From positions 1,488,001 to 1,552,000 of the forward strand of contig NZ_AP025488.1 of the NCBI RefSeq assembly GCF_024347475.1: a stretch of DNA of 64,000 bases. The letters are read 5' to 3'. Under the pieces are notes generated by a model, which saw nothing but the letters and a program-made list of their open reading frames with translations, made no database searches and had not been told where the DNA came from. The DNA is from Vibrio fortis (GTDB taxonomy: Bacteria > Pseudomonadota > Gammaproteobacteria > Enterobacterales > Vibrionaceae). Numbering within the stretch: position 1 is the stretch's first letter; every line of letters starts with the position of its first letter. Shown here piece by piece: positions 37,906-47,086 of this stretch. Both the position numbers and the translations under genes were made by a program.

Positions 37906-38455
37906 CGTCTTTCTTCCCTAGCCCTACAATCTCTTGGATTAGGTGCAATACAAACTGGACAACAAGAATACAAAGACAAACAAAGATGATGCCTTTAAGA
38001 AGTGCTGGGTACGGAGCGTTCAGTACCGAGCCTGACGTTTCAAGACGAAGGTCACCCCACGGTGTAAACCAAGACTCTTGAACCATAAAATAAGAGGCAT
38101 AAGCCAACATACCGGCAAACGCTAAACCTACTACGTGGTGAACTAGGTTTAGGTATTTTCGAGTTTGAGAAGAAACTGAATCGTAAATAAGAACAACTCG
38201 AACGTGTTTGTTAGCAGCGAAGGCGTAAATACCGCCTACGATAAATAGCGAGCCACCAACGAAAGATGCGGTTTCATGTACCCATGTTGTTGGGGCATTA
38301 AACGCGTAACGCATCACCACTTCGTAAAAAGAGATAAGTACAGTGAAGATGAACAAGCCACTTAGAACATTACTGACCTTGATGATAGCGCGGTCGAGAA
38401 TGTTTCTTGGTTGCTCTTCTTGCTCTTGGGGCGCATGAGACGTTTTATCTGTCAT
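37898..38455 (-). CDS. TRAP transporter small permease (DctQ type)
   Basis: A 185-residue protein with four TM helices (about 30-50, 65-85, 105-125, 145-170) and the family motif PTTWVHETASFVGG near helix 2. It forms the membrane unit with the large permease. It is the second gene in the gluconate operon, 85 bp after the binding-protein gene. Confidence 0.88.
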   Translation of the reverse strand: MTDKTSHAPQEQEEQPRNILDRAIIKVSNVLSGLFIFTVLISFYEVVMRYAFNAPTTWVHETASFVGGSLFIVGGIYAFAANKHVRVVLIYDSVSSQTRKYLNLVHHVVGLAFAGMLAYASYFMVQESWFTPWGDLRLETSGSVLNAPYPALLKGIIFVCLCILVVQFVLHLIQEIVGLGKKDDV

Positions 38456-38540
38456 AACGTATTACTCAAAAAAAACGGAGGGCAAATGCCCTCCAAAAGA
38501 GAAGCTAAAATAGGTATTTAGCCTGGATAATCGTTGTGAA

Positions 38541-39557
38541 TTAAAGTAGACCGTTGGTCTCTAGGAAGCCAGTTACAGAGTCATAGACTTTCTGTGCATT
38601 TGGAGAACGTTCAGCAAATACTTTCCATTGGCCTTTCGCGATTTCACGGAACTTCTTACGCTCTTCGTCTGACCAATTGTGAATCGTAATTTCTGGATTT
38701 GCTTGCGCTTCTTTCACTGCAGCTTGATCAGCCATTTTCAGTTGAGTTGTCATGTCGTACGAGAAGTCACGAACCGATGTTTGCAGAATGATCTGTAGAT
38801 CTTCAGGCATTTTGTCCCACTTCTTCTGAGAGATAGAGATGTCGATCAGAGGAAGAGAGTGGAAACCCGGTTGCACTGGGTGGGTCGCGATGTCGTTCAT
38901 ACCTGCTTTTTGGTTCGTAGAGAATACGGTGTAGTCAGCCGCATCAATAACGCCCTTGCTTAGGCCAGTAAATACTTCAGAACCCGGTAAGTTAACTGGC
39001 GTTGCGCCTGCTGCTGCGAATACTTGCTGTACTAGACCTTCAGGAGCACGCAGCTTTAGACCTTTAAGGTCATCAACGCCGTCGACTGGTACTTTTGAGA
39101 TGAACGACTCAACACCCGTAGTCGAAGCACCAACGAACTTAACGCCGTATGGAGCGTAAAGCTCAGTCATAAGCTCGTTACCACCGCCGTAGTTCATGTA
39201 TTGCAGCAGTTGTGTTGTATCAGACCACGCACCAACCATGTTACCGATAAGGCCAAATGCTGGATCTTTACCAGAGAAGTAACCTGTCGCTGTTACTTGG
39301 CCATCAAGGATACCCATTTTGATCGCGCCTAGCGTTTCTGTGTGCTTAACCACAGCACCCACAGGTAGAAGGTCAATGTCGATACGGCCGTTAGACATAG
39401 TCTCTACACGCTCAGCCCAATTCTGTTGAACTTTGAAGTTCAGATCACCAGATGGATCTGAAGATTGAATTTTCAATTTGAAGTCTGCAGCCATTGCAGA
39501 AGTCGCGAATAGACCTGTTAGGGAAGCAGCAATCAGCGTTTTAGTCATAGCTTTCAT
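38541..39557 (-). CDS. TRAP transporter periplasmic binding protein (DctP type)
   Basis: About 338 residues with a signal peptide (ending ATSAMAADF). The DctP family features are visible: KGLKLRAPEG with the substrate-binding Arg, PVNLPGSEVFTGLSKGVIDAADY, and a C-terminal helical segment. It likely binds gluconate or a related aldonate in the periplasm. I place the start at the ATG at 39557, preceded by AAGGAT; a GTG at 39581 would add eight residues. Two GntR operators and a CRP-like site lie upstream. Confidence 0.88.
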   Translation of the reverse strand: MKAMTKTLIAASLTGLFATSAMAADFKLKIQSSDPSGDLNFKVQQNWAERVETMSNGRIDIDLLPVGAVVKHTETLGAIKMGILDGQVTATGYFSGKDPAFGLIGNMVGAWSDTTQLLQYMNYGGGNELMTELYAPYGVKFVGASTTGVESFISKVPVDGVDDLKGLKLRAPEGLVQQVFAAAGATPVNLPGSEVFTGLSKGVIDAADYTVFSTNQKAGMNDIATHPVQPGFHSLPLIDISISQKKWDKMPEDLQIILQTSVRDFSYDMTTQLKMADQAAVKEAQANPEITIHNWSDEERKKFREIAKGQWKVFAERSPNAQKVYDSVTGFLETNGLL

Positions 39558-39601
39558 TCGGGGTATCCTTATGGGTTTCACTTAATCCGGTTTGTTATTT
39601 T

Positions 39602-39640
39602 ATGTTACCGGTAATGTTGAGTGCGATGTTACCGGTAACT
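39602..39640. promoter_or_regulatory. twin GntR operators of the gluconate TRAP operon
   Basis: Two palindromes with the core TTACCGGTAA at 39605-39614 and 39629-39638, spaced 24 bp centre to centre. Each matches the GntR consensus ATGTTACCSGTAACAT closely. The 24-bp phasing (about two helical turns) allows cooperative binding or looping. Confidence 0.85.
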
Positions 39641-39653
39641 TTACCGAACTGTC

Positions 39654-39669
39654 TATGAGAGAGATCACA
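39654..39669. promoter_or_regulatory. candidate CRP site of the gluconate operon
   Basis: TATGA-N6-TCACA, one mismatch to TGTGA-N6-TCACA, directly upstream of the GntR operators. The arrangement resembles E. coli gnt promoters, where CRP activates and GntR represses. Confidence 0.5.
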
Positions 39670-39759
39670 TCTTTAACAACAGTAAAACGTTTGCTATCAA
39701 TAAGGGAATTGCGTGCGAAAAGTCACACTTCAAGAATGAGGAACTATATAATAGTTATT

Positions 39760-40662
39760 TTAAAACAATGAGATAACCAAGCCGAAGATAATAAAAAGCA
39801 CACCTACACCACGAGTCACGTGCCACTTTTCCTTTAAAAAGTAGATCCCCATCACAACACCGAAGATGATGCTCACCTGCCTCAACGCGACAACCAAGCT
39901 GACATTTTCAGTCATGGTCATTGCAAACAGTACTAATCCATATGTGGCAGCCATCATCACACCGGCTGTTGCTGCTTGTTTTCGAATGCGCCACGCGTTT
40001 ACAAACTCAATACTTTGATTGGAAACCAATAGCCAAATACTGAGAGGTAAAGCTATCGCCCAGAACTGCATTCCCAAATAAAAGACCGATGCATCTCTAT
40101 TTGTGACAGTGCTAGCGTCGATATTACCGAGCAACAACAAGGCTTCTTTATCAATGATCGAATAACCAGTGGTACCTATTGCTGCGATTAACGCCCAAAG
40201 CACACCTAGATTTAAATAAGCTCGTGGCCTTAGATCTTTAAAGCTCTTAAGCGGAACCACTAGGCAACCTAGAGTGATCAGCGCAAACCCAAACCATTGG
40301 TTGTAAGCCAATGAATACCCTAAAACCCAGGTGCCTAACCCCACCATCAATACAGGCAATGCGCGAGCCATCGGGTATATCACGCCAATATCCGCCTGTT
40401 TGTAAGCGACACCTAACCCCACTAAATAAACCACCTGACAGATTCCACTCAGCAGTAATAGGTGCCAAAAAGGTAGACCGATACTAGAGAAACCGACGGT
40501 ATTGATGTACCAAACTAGGTAAGGGGTGAGTAAGGTGGCAGCAGAAAAGCTAGACGCTAAGAAGAAGGCCGAACCAGAGCTTTGATTTGATTTTCCAAGC
40601 ACATTCCAGCCAGCATGCAACAGAGCTGAAATAATCACTAAAACAATGGCAGACAGTTCCAT
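39760..40662 (-). CDS. DMT-family membrane protein linked to phosphonate use
   Basis: A 300-residue EamA-type transporter with ten TM helices. It begins ELSAIVLVIISALLHAGWNVLGKS. A DMT protein of this kind recurs next to phnR in phosphonate clusters and is catalogued as a phosphonate-utilisation associated membrane protein. It lies 104 bp downstream of phnR on the same strand, so co-transcription is likely. It may export an amine, aldehyde or amino acid by-product; this is speculation. RBS GGGAAG precedes the ATG. Confidence 0.75.
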   Translation of the reverse strand: MELSAIVLVIISALLHAGWNVLGKSNQSSGSAFFLASSFSAATLLTPYLVWYINTVGFSSIGLPFWHLLLLSGICQVVYLVGLGVAYKQADIGVIYPMARALPVLMVGLGTWVLGYSLAYNQWFGFALITLGCLVVPLKSFKDLRPRAYLNLGVLWALIAAIGTTGYSIIDKEALLLLGNIDASTVTNRDASVFYLGMQFWAIALPLSIWLLVSNQSIEFVNAWRIRKQAATAGVMMAATYGLVLFAMTMTENVSLVVALRQVSIIFGVVMGIYFLKEKWHVTRGVGVLFIIFGLVISLF

Positions 40663-40766
40663 GTTCTTCCCAATTTTGATGATAAAAAAGGTCTCTAATT
40701 TAGAGACCTAGATAGTATTTGATATGCCTATCAGACGAGCTTATATGTGTTCAATCATCTAGTCAT

Positions 40767-41474
40767 TTATCGTTCAAGATGAGCGACCGATTCAATACTG
40801 ATGGCATCGTGTCGCCAGTATTCAATATCGCAGTCAATTAGCTCACCATCTTGGTTGTAGTTGATCCTTTCAACCACCATCGCCGGTGATCCAGATGTCG
40901 CCCGAAGTGCCTGAGCCGTCTCGCCCAGCAACGAGGTTGTACTTACTCGATAACGAATCGTTTGATATACAACACCAAAATGCTCTCGGTAAATATCTGT
41001 TAGTGATTTAGAGAGATCATGTTCAAGCAGGTTCGGGAACAACTCAGGGCGAATATAGTTAGTGACATACACCACCGGCCTATCTTCAAGATAACGAACT
41101 CGATCAACTCGGTATACATCAGAGAATGGTGCCAGCTTTAGCAAGCGTGTCGCCTCTTTCGTCGCCAATATTCCTTTGGCAGCAACCAACTCCGTCTTCG
41201 GCTGACGGTTTTGAGCCAGTGCCATATTGGTGAAGTTGAGTGTTTGCGTTGGGTCGTAACGAAGTGGCTCCGGTGAAATAAACCAACCCCTGCGATCTTC
41301 GCGGTAAATGCGCCCTTCCGCTTCCAACGAAGACAAAGCTTCGCGCAAAGTAACGCGAGTCGTATCGAACGACTCCGCCAGTTTTCGCTCCGCTGGCAGC
41401 TTTTGTCTTGGAGAAAGCATCCCCGACTCAATCTGCTCAACGATGACATCTTTAATTTTTACGTACTGCACCAA
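40767..41474 (-). CDS. phnR: phosphonate regulator PhnR (GntR/HutC family)
   Basis: A 235-residue HutC-type regulator: winged HTH (LPAERKLAESFDTTRVTLREALSSLEAEG, given here as motif only up to the recognition helix TTRVTLREAL) and a C-terminal UTRA effector domain (VYRVDRVRYLEDRPVVYVTNY). Its place in the AEP transport and degradation cluster identifies it as PhnR. The start is TTG at 41474 or GTG at 41471, both behind AAGGAA. The HutC family binds GT-N-TA-N-AC palindromes, and such sites occur upstream of phnT and phnW in this window. Confidence 0.85.
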   Translation of the reverse strand: MVQYVKIKDVIVEQIESGMLSPRQKLPAERKLAESFDTTRVTLREALSSLEAEGRIYREDRRGWFISPEPLRYDPTQTLNFTNMALAQNRQPKTELVAAKGILATKEATRLLKLAPFSDVYRVDRVRYLEDRPVVYVTNYIRPELFPNLLEHDLSKSLTDIYREHFGVVYQTIRYRVSTTSLLGETAQALRATSGSPAMVVERINYNQDGELIDCDIEYWRHDAISIESVAHLER

Positions 41475-41548
41475 TTTTCCTTTTAATTGTTCTTTTTGGT
41501 AGCCACTCCATGGCCACTCATATTAATTCTGATTCGCCAAGCCGCGAA

Positions 41549-43273
41549 TTATCGCTTACGCCACGCTTGTGTGCGTTTCTCAAACAGTTTATTGACAATT
41601 AAGTGCACAACTTTCGCACTTGCTGCTGCGAGCATAATCATCACTGCCATCGCGGCAGCGGCCCCTGTTTGACCGGCATCATCCATATTAAGTACCGAGA
41701 CCGACGCAGGAATAGTGTCCGTTGAATATAAGAATACTACCGCAGAAGTCGTGGTAAGTGCATTAATAAACAAGTAGGTCGCAATATCTAATATCGCGGG
41801 TAAGCATACCGGTACCGTCACCTTAAAGAACAATTTGTACTGTGGCAGATTGACCGAAGCCGCCGTTGCTTCAATTTCTGCTGGAAGTTGCTTTAATGCA
41901 GTAAGAGCAGTCATGTGACCAACCGTGTAATAATGCACCACCGTATTAATCACGAGGAATGTCATCGTGCCATAAAGAAAGTTCAGCGGATTGTTCAAGT
42001 CATTGAAGTAGAAAATGTACCCCAAACCTAGCACCATACCTGGAACGGCCATTGGTACAACGCTCAGCATCTGCATCACTTGGCGAATCGGCGCAAACGC
42101 ACGTCCTTTCTCGATGCCGTATGCTCCGAGGAAAATCAATACGGTACCGATAATCGCCGCCCATGCACCTAGTGTCAGCGAGTTATAAAACGGAGTCCAA
42201 CCATACGTACTCATTTCAGCGAAGTTGTAATTATTGAGTGTAAGCGCTTTGTTCCAAGGCCAAAACGTTACCATTGAGCCGTAGATCGCCATCCCCAAAA
42301 CAACCACCACTGCAGCAGAAATCGTCAAGCAATAGATAAAGCAGACACTGTCTCGAATCACACTAGGCTGAGGTTGATAGGCGACCGAGCGTGTATCAAA
42401 GAGGCTTTTCTGCTTCTTTTGAACCCAACGATCCACGCCAAATGCCAAAGCGGCGGGTAGTAATAACAAAATACTGGTGACAGCACCCATAGAGAAGTTC
42501 TGCTGACCAACCACCTGCTTAAAAATATCAGTAGAAAGAACGTTGTAACTCCCGCCGATTACTTTCGGTACACCAAAATCACACACCACCAGCGTAAATA
42601 CGACGATCAATGTGCTGATCAAACCATATTTCGCAGCTGGCAAAGTAACGACAAAGAACGTTTTAATCGGTGATGTGTTGAGAGCACGTGCGGCTTCATA
42701 CAAGCGCGCATCGGACGTTCTAAGAGAAGTGGTCAGAATCATGAGAGCATGTGGAAATGTCCAAAAAATCAAACCCAACGAGATGCCAATCAAGCCATAG
42801 ACTGAGTGCCCACCGAGCACTTCTTTAGCGATACCCTGATTACCAAACAGAAAGATTAAGCTTATCGCAGGGAGCAGTGAAGGCGCTAATATCGGTGCAG
42901 AACCAAGTACTTGGAATAACCCTTTCATCGGCATACAAGAGCGCGTTAAGGCATAAGCATAACCAAACGCGAGTACACCTACGACAACTGTCACCAGTAA
43001 CCCAAGAGTAAATGTGTTACCCACCGACTGCCAAAGACTTGCTGAAGAGAAATAAGTCGCGAAATTTTGTAGGCCGACAAACTCCCCTTCACCGTTCTGG
43101 ACACTTTTCTTAAGCATCGCCCACAATGGCATCAAAATGAACAGTACCATCACCACAGACAAGGACGCCAACAAGCTGAATAGGATGACGTTATCTTTAC
43201 TTACTCGTGCGAGAAGCGGTGTCACGCGCTGCTGAATTCGTTGCTTAGATTGCATCATTTGTGTCGATTCCAT
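41549..43273 (-). CDS. AEP ABC transporter permease, two domains fused
   Basis: A 574-residue permease with two MetI-like halves. Each has an EAA loop: YEAARALNTSPIKTFF in the first half and IEATAASVNLPQYKLFF in the second. It is therefore a single-chain equivalent of PhnU plus PhnV. It carries 2-aminoethylphosphonate across the inner membrane with PhnT and PhnS. It follows phnT by 5 bp. Confidence 0.88.
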   Translation of the reverse strand: MESTQMMQSKQRIQQRVTPLLARVSKDNVILFSLLASLSVVMVLFILMPLWAMLKKSVQNGEGEFVGLQNFATYFSSASLWQSVGNTFTLGLLVTVVVGVLAFGYAYALTRSCMPMKGLFQVLGSAPILAPSLLPAISLIFLFGNQGIAKEVLGGHSVYGLIGISLGLIFWTFPHALMILTTSLRTSDARLYEAARALNTSPIKTFFVVTLPAAKYGLISTLIVVFTLVVCDFGVPKVIGGSYNVLSTDIFKQVVGQQNFSMGAVTSILLLLPAALAFGVDRWVQKKQKSLFDTRSVAYQPQPSVIRDSVCFIYCLTISAAVVVVLGMAIYGSMVTFWPWNKALTLNNYNFAEMSTYGWTPFYNSLTLGAWAAIIGTVLIFLGAYGIEKGRAFAPIRQVMQMLSVVPMAVPGMVLGLGYIFYFNDLNNPLNFLYGTMTFLVINTVVHYYTVGHMTALTALKQLPAEIEATAASVNLPQYKLFFKVTVPVCLPAILDIATYLFINALTTTSAVVFLYSTDTIPASVSVLNMDDAGQTGAAAAMAVMIMLAAASAKVVHLIVNKLFEKRTQAWRKR

Positions 43274-43278
43274 GACAA

Positions 43279-44388
43279 TTACGCCGCCTCATCTTTAGAT
43301 ACAAGACGTTCATTGCTCGAGTATGCGCGCAACCCTTCTTGATCGAGCGCCACATAACGAATGTCTCCACGACGCAGTTTCATGTCATTAAAGGTTTTTA
43401 CCGGCACATCGACCACAATCTGCTTCGCTCTTGGGTCGTGCTGAAGTTCACACTCAACCCGGTAGAATGCCCCCAGGAATTCACTCGAAACGATACGAAC
43501 AGGAAGAGACTCACTAAAGCGATCAACAAACTGGATCTGCTCCGGTCGCACAGCAATATCAAAGCGGTCACCAACGTTCGCATCCAAGTTATCTAACTCT
43601 GGCAAAGTTAGGATGGATTCCGCGATGCGCATTTTTGAATCGGCAATCACTGACGTTTCAATGAAGTTCATGCAACCAACAAACTCTGCAACAAATCTTG
43701 TGGCTGGCTTTTGATAGATCTCTTGCGGCGCTCCTACTTGTTCAATCACACCATGATTCATCACCACAATGCGGTCAGCCATCGTCAAAGCTTCATCTTG
43801 ATCGTGTGTCACCATGATAGTAGTGATCCCAAGCTTTCGTTGCAGTTGGCAAATTTCATCACGTAAATGGGTTCTTACTTTGGCATCCAACGCAGAAAGC
43901 GGTTCATCAAGTAGTAAAAGCCCCGGTGAAAGTGCTAATGCGCGAGCAAGAGCAACTCGCTGTTGTTGACCACCTGATAGTTGGTTCGGGTACTTCTGTC
44001 CAGAGCCCGGCAAGCCAATGGTTTCAAGCCAACTCTCAACCGCTTCAAGCGCCTCTTTGTTCGACATGCCCTGATTTTTCAAACCAATTGCGATGTTCTC
44101 TTCCACAGTCAGGTTAGGAAAGAGCGCATAAGACTGGAATACAATGCCAAAATCACGCTTTTCTGGTGGTAGAAAAGTGGTATCAACTTGGTTCTGTTCA
44201 ATGCGTCCAGAAGTAGGAAGGTCTAATCCCGCAATCGCACGCAGAAGGGTTGTTTTTCCGCAGCCAGACGGCCCTAAGAAACAGACAAACTCCCCTTTCT
44301 CGATAGACAGGGAGATGTTTTTTAACGCCGTAAACTGACCAAACTGTTTTACAACGTTTTCTATATTCAGATAGGTTGAATTGCTCAT
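43279..44388 (-). CDS. phnT: AEP ABC transporter ATP-binding protein
   Basis: About 369 residues: Walker A GPSGCGKTT, Q-loop in FGIVFQSYALFPN, signature LSGGQQQRVALARAL, Walker B LLLLDEPLSALD, switch His in VTHDQDEAL, and a C-terminal TOBE-like region. It is a spermidine/iron-type importer ATPase. The context (permease, PhnS, PhnW, PhnX) fixes the substrate as AEP. ATG 44388 is preferred; an in-frame GTG at 44400 adds four residues. Confidence 0.88.
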   Translation of the reverse strand: MSNSTYLNIENVVKQFGQFTALKNISLSIEKGEFVCFLGPSGCGKTTLLRAIAGLDLPTSGRIEQNQVDTTFLPPEKRDFGIVFQSYALFPNLTVEENIAIGLKNQGMSNKEALEAVESWLETIGLPGSGQKYPNQLSGGQQQRVALARALALSPGLLLLDEPLSALDAKVRTHLRDEICQLQRKLGITTIMVTHDQDEALTMADRIVVMNHGVIEQVGAPQEIYQKPATRFVAEFVGCMNFIETSVIADSKMRIAESILTLPELDNLDANVGDRFDIAVRPEQIQFVDRFSESLPVRIVSSEFLGAFYRVECELQHDPRAKQIVVDVPVKTFNDMKLRRGDIRYVALDQEGLRAYSSNERLVSKDEAA

Positions 44389-44408
44389 TTTCTGCAGCAC
44401 TCTTTAAA

Positions 44409-44420
44409 TGGTATATACCA
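44409..44420. promoter_or_regulatory. candidate PhnR operator upstream of phnT
   Basis: TGGTATATACCA is a perfect 12-bp palindrome containing GTATATAC, the HutC-type consensus GT-N-TA-N-AC. It is 21 bp before the phnT ATG. Confidence 0.65.
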
Positions 44421-44683
44421 AATTTAAACTCTGAATATTTCAGTTGAGTGACAAATTTATAGAAGCTAAATGACAGTTATATTGCGTTTGTATAACGGTT
44501 CGGTTTCGTATTCAAAAAGTGCTTAAAATTGGCATCATTCATGTGTCGAAGCTGAGTACCAATACTCAGATTCCCCTATGCACGCCGTGTCTCTCACCCA
44601 AGAACGCTAGATTTATCATCTTCATACAAACCACACGATTAGATCATACATCCAAAAAACAACACAATAATAGTGATAACAAC

Positions 44684-44718
44684 CAAACATTAATGATAAT
44701 AAATATCATTAATGTTTG
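44684..44718. promoter_or_regulatory. 15-bp perfect inverted repeat, Fur-like core
   Basis: The arms are CAAACATTAATGATA and its exact complement, separated by ATAAA. The core TGATAATAAATATCA differs at one arm position from the 7-1-7 Fur motif TGATAAT-N-ATTATCA. It lies 58 bp before the TonB receptor start. Confidence 0.65.
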
Positions 44719-44776
44719 TATAACTTATAAATATTCATATAATCCTCCCTCCAAATAACTACTATAAGTCATTGTT

Positions 44777-46960
44777 ATGAGTATTTACTCAAACCCCACT
44801 TTCAAGTTAAGCCTGCTCTCCATCGCTCTCTTTCAATCTTTTTCCGCAGTTTCGTCTGAAGTCACGGATGAATCTGTCGAGGTCATCGGTGTTCAATATG
44901 CCAAACCTATTACCGTATCCGAACCCGGTCAAACCACCATCGATTGGCAAGAAGTGGAAGAACAACAGTATTCCAACTTTGCGTCCCTGATTGACTCTGT
45001 ACCTGGCGCACACCTCGATGGTGGTGCTCGTTCAGGTGGTGAGCGTATCAATATCCGCGGTTTTTCTGACCCAAGTGACATCGCAGTGTTCGTTGATGGT
45101 GCACCGATCGGTTTTCAACAATACCGCTACGGCACATTTTTCTTTGATCCTTTCTTAATCGGCGAAGCGGAAATTATTAAAGGCGCGCATGATTATCGAG
45201 CGCTTAACGGCAAGTTTGGCGGCACTATCCATATCAAAACGAAGACCGTAGATGACTTGCTTGCGCCGGGAGAAAACTTCGGCTTCCGTGCAAATCAAAG
45301 ATACAATACCAACGGCGACTCTATGGCATACAACCTAAGCGTCTATGGTAAAAGTGATACAGGGTTTTACTATATCGCCAACGGGTCAGTGACGGACTCT
45401 GACGATATCCATGTCGGTGGCTCAGATAATGGTCTAGATTATTCTGGATATGAGCAAGAAAACATGCTGTTTAGAGTAGGTTATGAAAACGACCATCACC
45501 AATTTGAAATAAGCCACACTCGCTACAAAGATGAAGGTCGTAAGCCGTGGGCTAACCGACGCGGAGAGATGCCCGACATTACAGAGTGGACCATAAAAAA
45601 ATATGGCTCACTAGAAGCTGCAAAATACGCATACACGGTTTACAACGAATACACCGATAACACGACAACTGCTTCATATCATTACATGCCGTCTAGTCCT
45701 TACATTGATTTCAACATTAAGGCTGCACGCTCTGAAAATGATCGTCACTGGGTTCGTCCAGATATTGCATTTGAAAAAATGTGGGTGTCAGTGGGTAGTT
45801 ATGGGCATGAATCATGGCTTAGCTACAAGCGAGATTTTGTTGATATCTACAACCAAGCGATACTTGGTAACCACACTTTAGTCGCGGGGCTTCAGTATCA
45901 AAGAACTGAACGCGATTCGTTGGTGTTCAATGCGTCATACGATAGCAAAGCAGAGAAAAATTACGGCTGGTACACGCCCTACTACGAGCCTTCTGGTACG
46001 CAAAAAACCTATGCGGCTTATATTGCAGACCACTTCCAAGCGACACCTAACTTTATGATTACTCCGTCGGTAAGATACGAGTATGTGGTCAGTGAGGGTA
46101 AAGGGAATGCTGCACCAGATTATAACGATCCAGCTGCGGGTCACGACTATAGTGAAACAACACATGAAGGTTTTAGCCCACGCATCGACCTTGATTACGA
46201 AGCGACGGATAACACACGCTTGAACTTCTCGTACGCGTACGCGTTGAAAACACCAACCATCGATAATTTGTATTCCGTTCAATACGCTCGTGCAACTGCC
46301 ACGGCGACCGCTCGCGACCTTGAGGTATCACGAATTCACGCTTACCAAGCCAGTATTATCAACATCACCGACGGATTATTTAGCGATAGTGATTCTATCG
46401 GTACTGAGCTCACTGTTTTCTACAATGATGTGAGTGACCACGTCCACAACCGAGTGGGTGCGAACCTAGACAAAGAGACAAGTGAGAATCAAAGTTGGAA
46501 CACTAATCTAGATGGCTACAAGAATCACGGTTTCGAGCTAATCAGCCAGTATCGTATCGCTGATTTCTTTAGTGATTTTTCTGTAGCCTACGTTCGCGGC
46601 AAATATAAAGGCAGCCTTGCGGACTCAACAGGCAGTGATGAAGATTTCCCTAATACACCACCACTCAACATTAACCTTGGTTTGGGCTATGAGTGGAGCG
46701 AAGGTTTGACGACGGGTTGGAAACTTCGCTGGTACGACGCTCAAACCAAAACAGGTGAAGACAAAACCTACAGCAACCAACCTAGTGAACAATATACTCT
46801 GCAAGACATCTATGCGACATGGGAAGTTCAGCAAGTTAAAGGGCTTTCGTTTGGTGCCGTTGTCACTAACTTAACGGATCGTTACTACGAAGCGTACCTA
46901 TCTAACGGTGTGGCTTCACCGGGTCGAGAAGTTAAGCTAAGTGCCGCTTATCAATTCTAA
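44777..46960 (+). CDS. TonB-dependent outer-membrane receptor
   Basis: A 727-residue receptor with a signal peptide, a TonB-box region (about SVEVIGVQ, residues 34-41), a plug domain (FASLIDSVPGAHLDGGARSGG, then INIRGFSD and VFVDGAPIGFQQYRYG), and a 22-strand barrel ending in AAYQF with a terminal Phe. TNLTDRYYEAYLSNGVASPGRE fits the C-terminal signature. The layout and the ALKTPTIDNLY segment recall haem or haemoglobin receptors, though no FRAP/NPNL motif is clear. A Fur-like palindrome upstream argues for iron control, yet it is embedded in the AEP gene cluster. The substrate is open. Confidence 0.88.
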   Translation: MSIYSNPTFKLSLLSIALFQSFSAVSSEVTDESVEVIGVQYAKPITVSEPGQTTIDWQEVEEQQYSNFASLIDSVPGAHLDGGARSGGERINIRGFSDPSDIAVFVDGAPIGFQQYRYGTFFFDPFLIGEAEIIKGAHDYRALNGKFGGTIHIKTKTVDDLLAPGENFGFRANQRYNTNGDSMAYNLSVYGKSDTGFYYIANGSVTDSDDIHVGGSDNGLDYSGYEQENMLFRVGYENDHHQFEISHTRYKDEGRKPWANRRGEMPDITEWTIKKYGSLEAAKYAYTVYNEYTDNTTTASYHYMPSSPYIDFNIKAARSENDRHWVRPDIAFEKMWVSVGSYGHESWLSYKRDFVDIYNQAILGNHTLVAGLQYQRTERDSLVFNASYDSKAEKNYGWYTPYYEPSGTQKTYAAYIADHFQATPNFMITPSVRYEYVVSEGKGNAAPDYNDPAAGHDYSETTHEGFSPRIDLDYEATDNTRLNFSYAYALKTPTIDNLYSVQYARATATATARDLEVSRIHAYQASIINITDGLFSDSDSIGTELTVFYNDVSDHVHNRVGANLDKETSENQSWNTNLDGYKNHGFELISQYRIADFFSDFSVAYVRGKYKGSLADSTGSDEDFPNTPPLNINLGLGYEWSEGLTTGWKLRWYDAQTKTGEDKTYSNQPSEQYTLQDIYATWEVQQVKGLSFGAVVTNLTDRYYEAYLSNGVASPGREVKLSAAYQF

Positions 46961-47028
46961 AAAGCACTGAGTTCGTATAAGACAACGATGATTCTCGCTA
47001 ATCGCATGCCGATTAGTTCGAGCTCGAC

Positions 47029-47064
47029 AAAGGTAACCAAACGAATTTTGGTTACCTTTTATTT
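47029..47064. terminator. bidirectional terminator, TonB receptor / FAD enzyme
   Basis: A 13-bp perfect stem (AAAGGTAACCAAA and TTTGGTTACCTTT) with a 5-nt loop and T-rich tail on the plus strand, between convergent genes. Confidence 0.88.
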
Positions 47065-47086
47065 TGTAAACTCTTCTGAAGTATTG

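Larger units (their letters stand above)
44401..44776. other. divergent regulatory region, phnT / TonB receptor
   Basis: About 375 bp. It holds a PhnR-like palindrome at 44409-44420 next to phnT, and a 15-bp perfect inverted repeat with a Fur-like core at 44684-44718 next to the TonB receptor gene. Nothing gene-like was seen between them. Confidence 0.65.
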
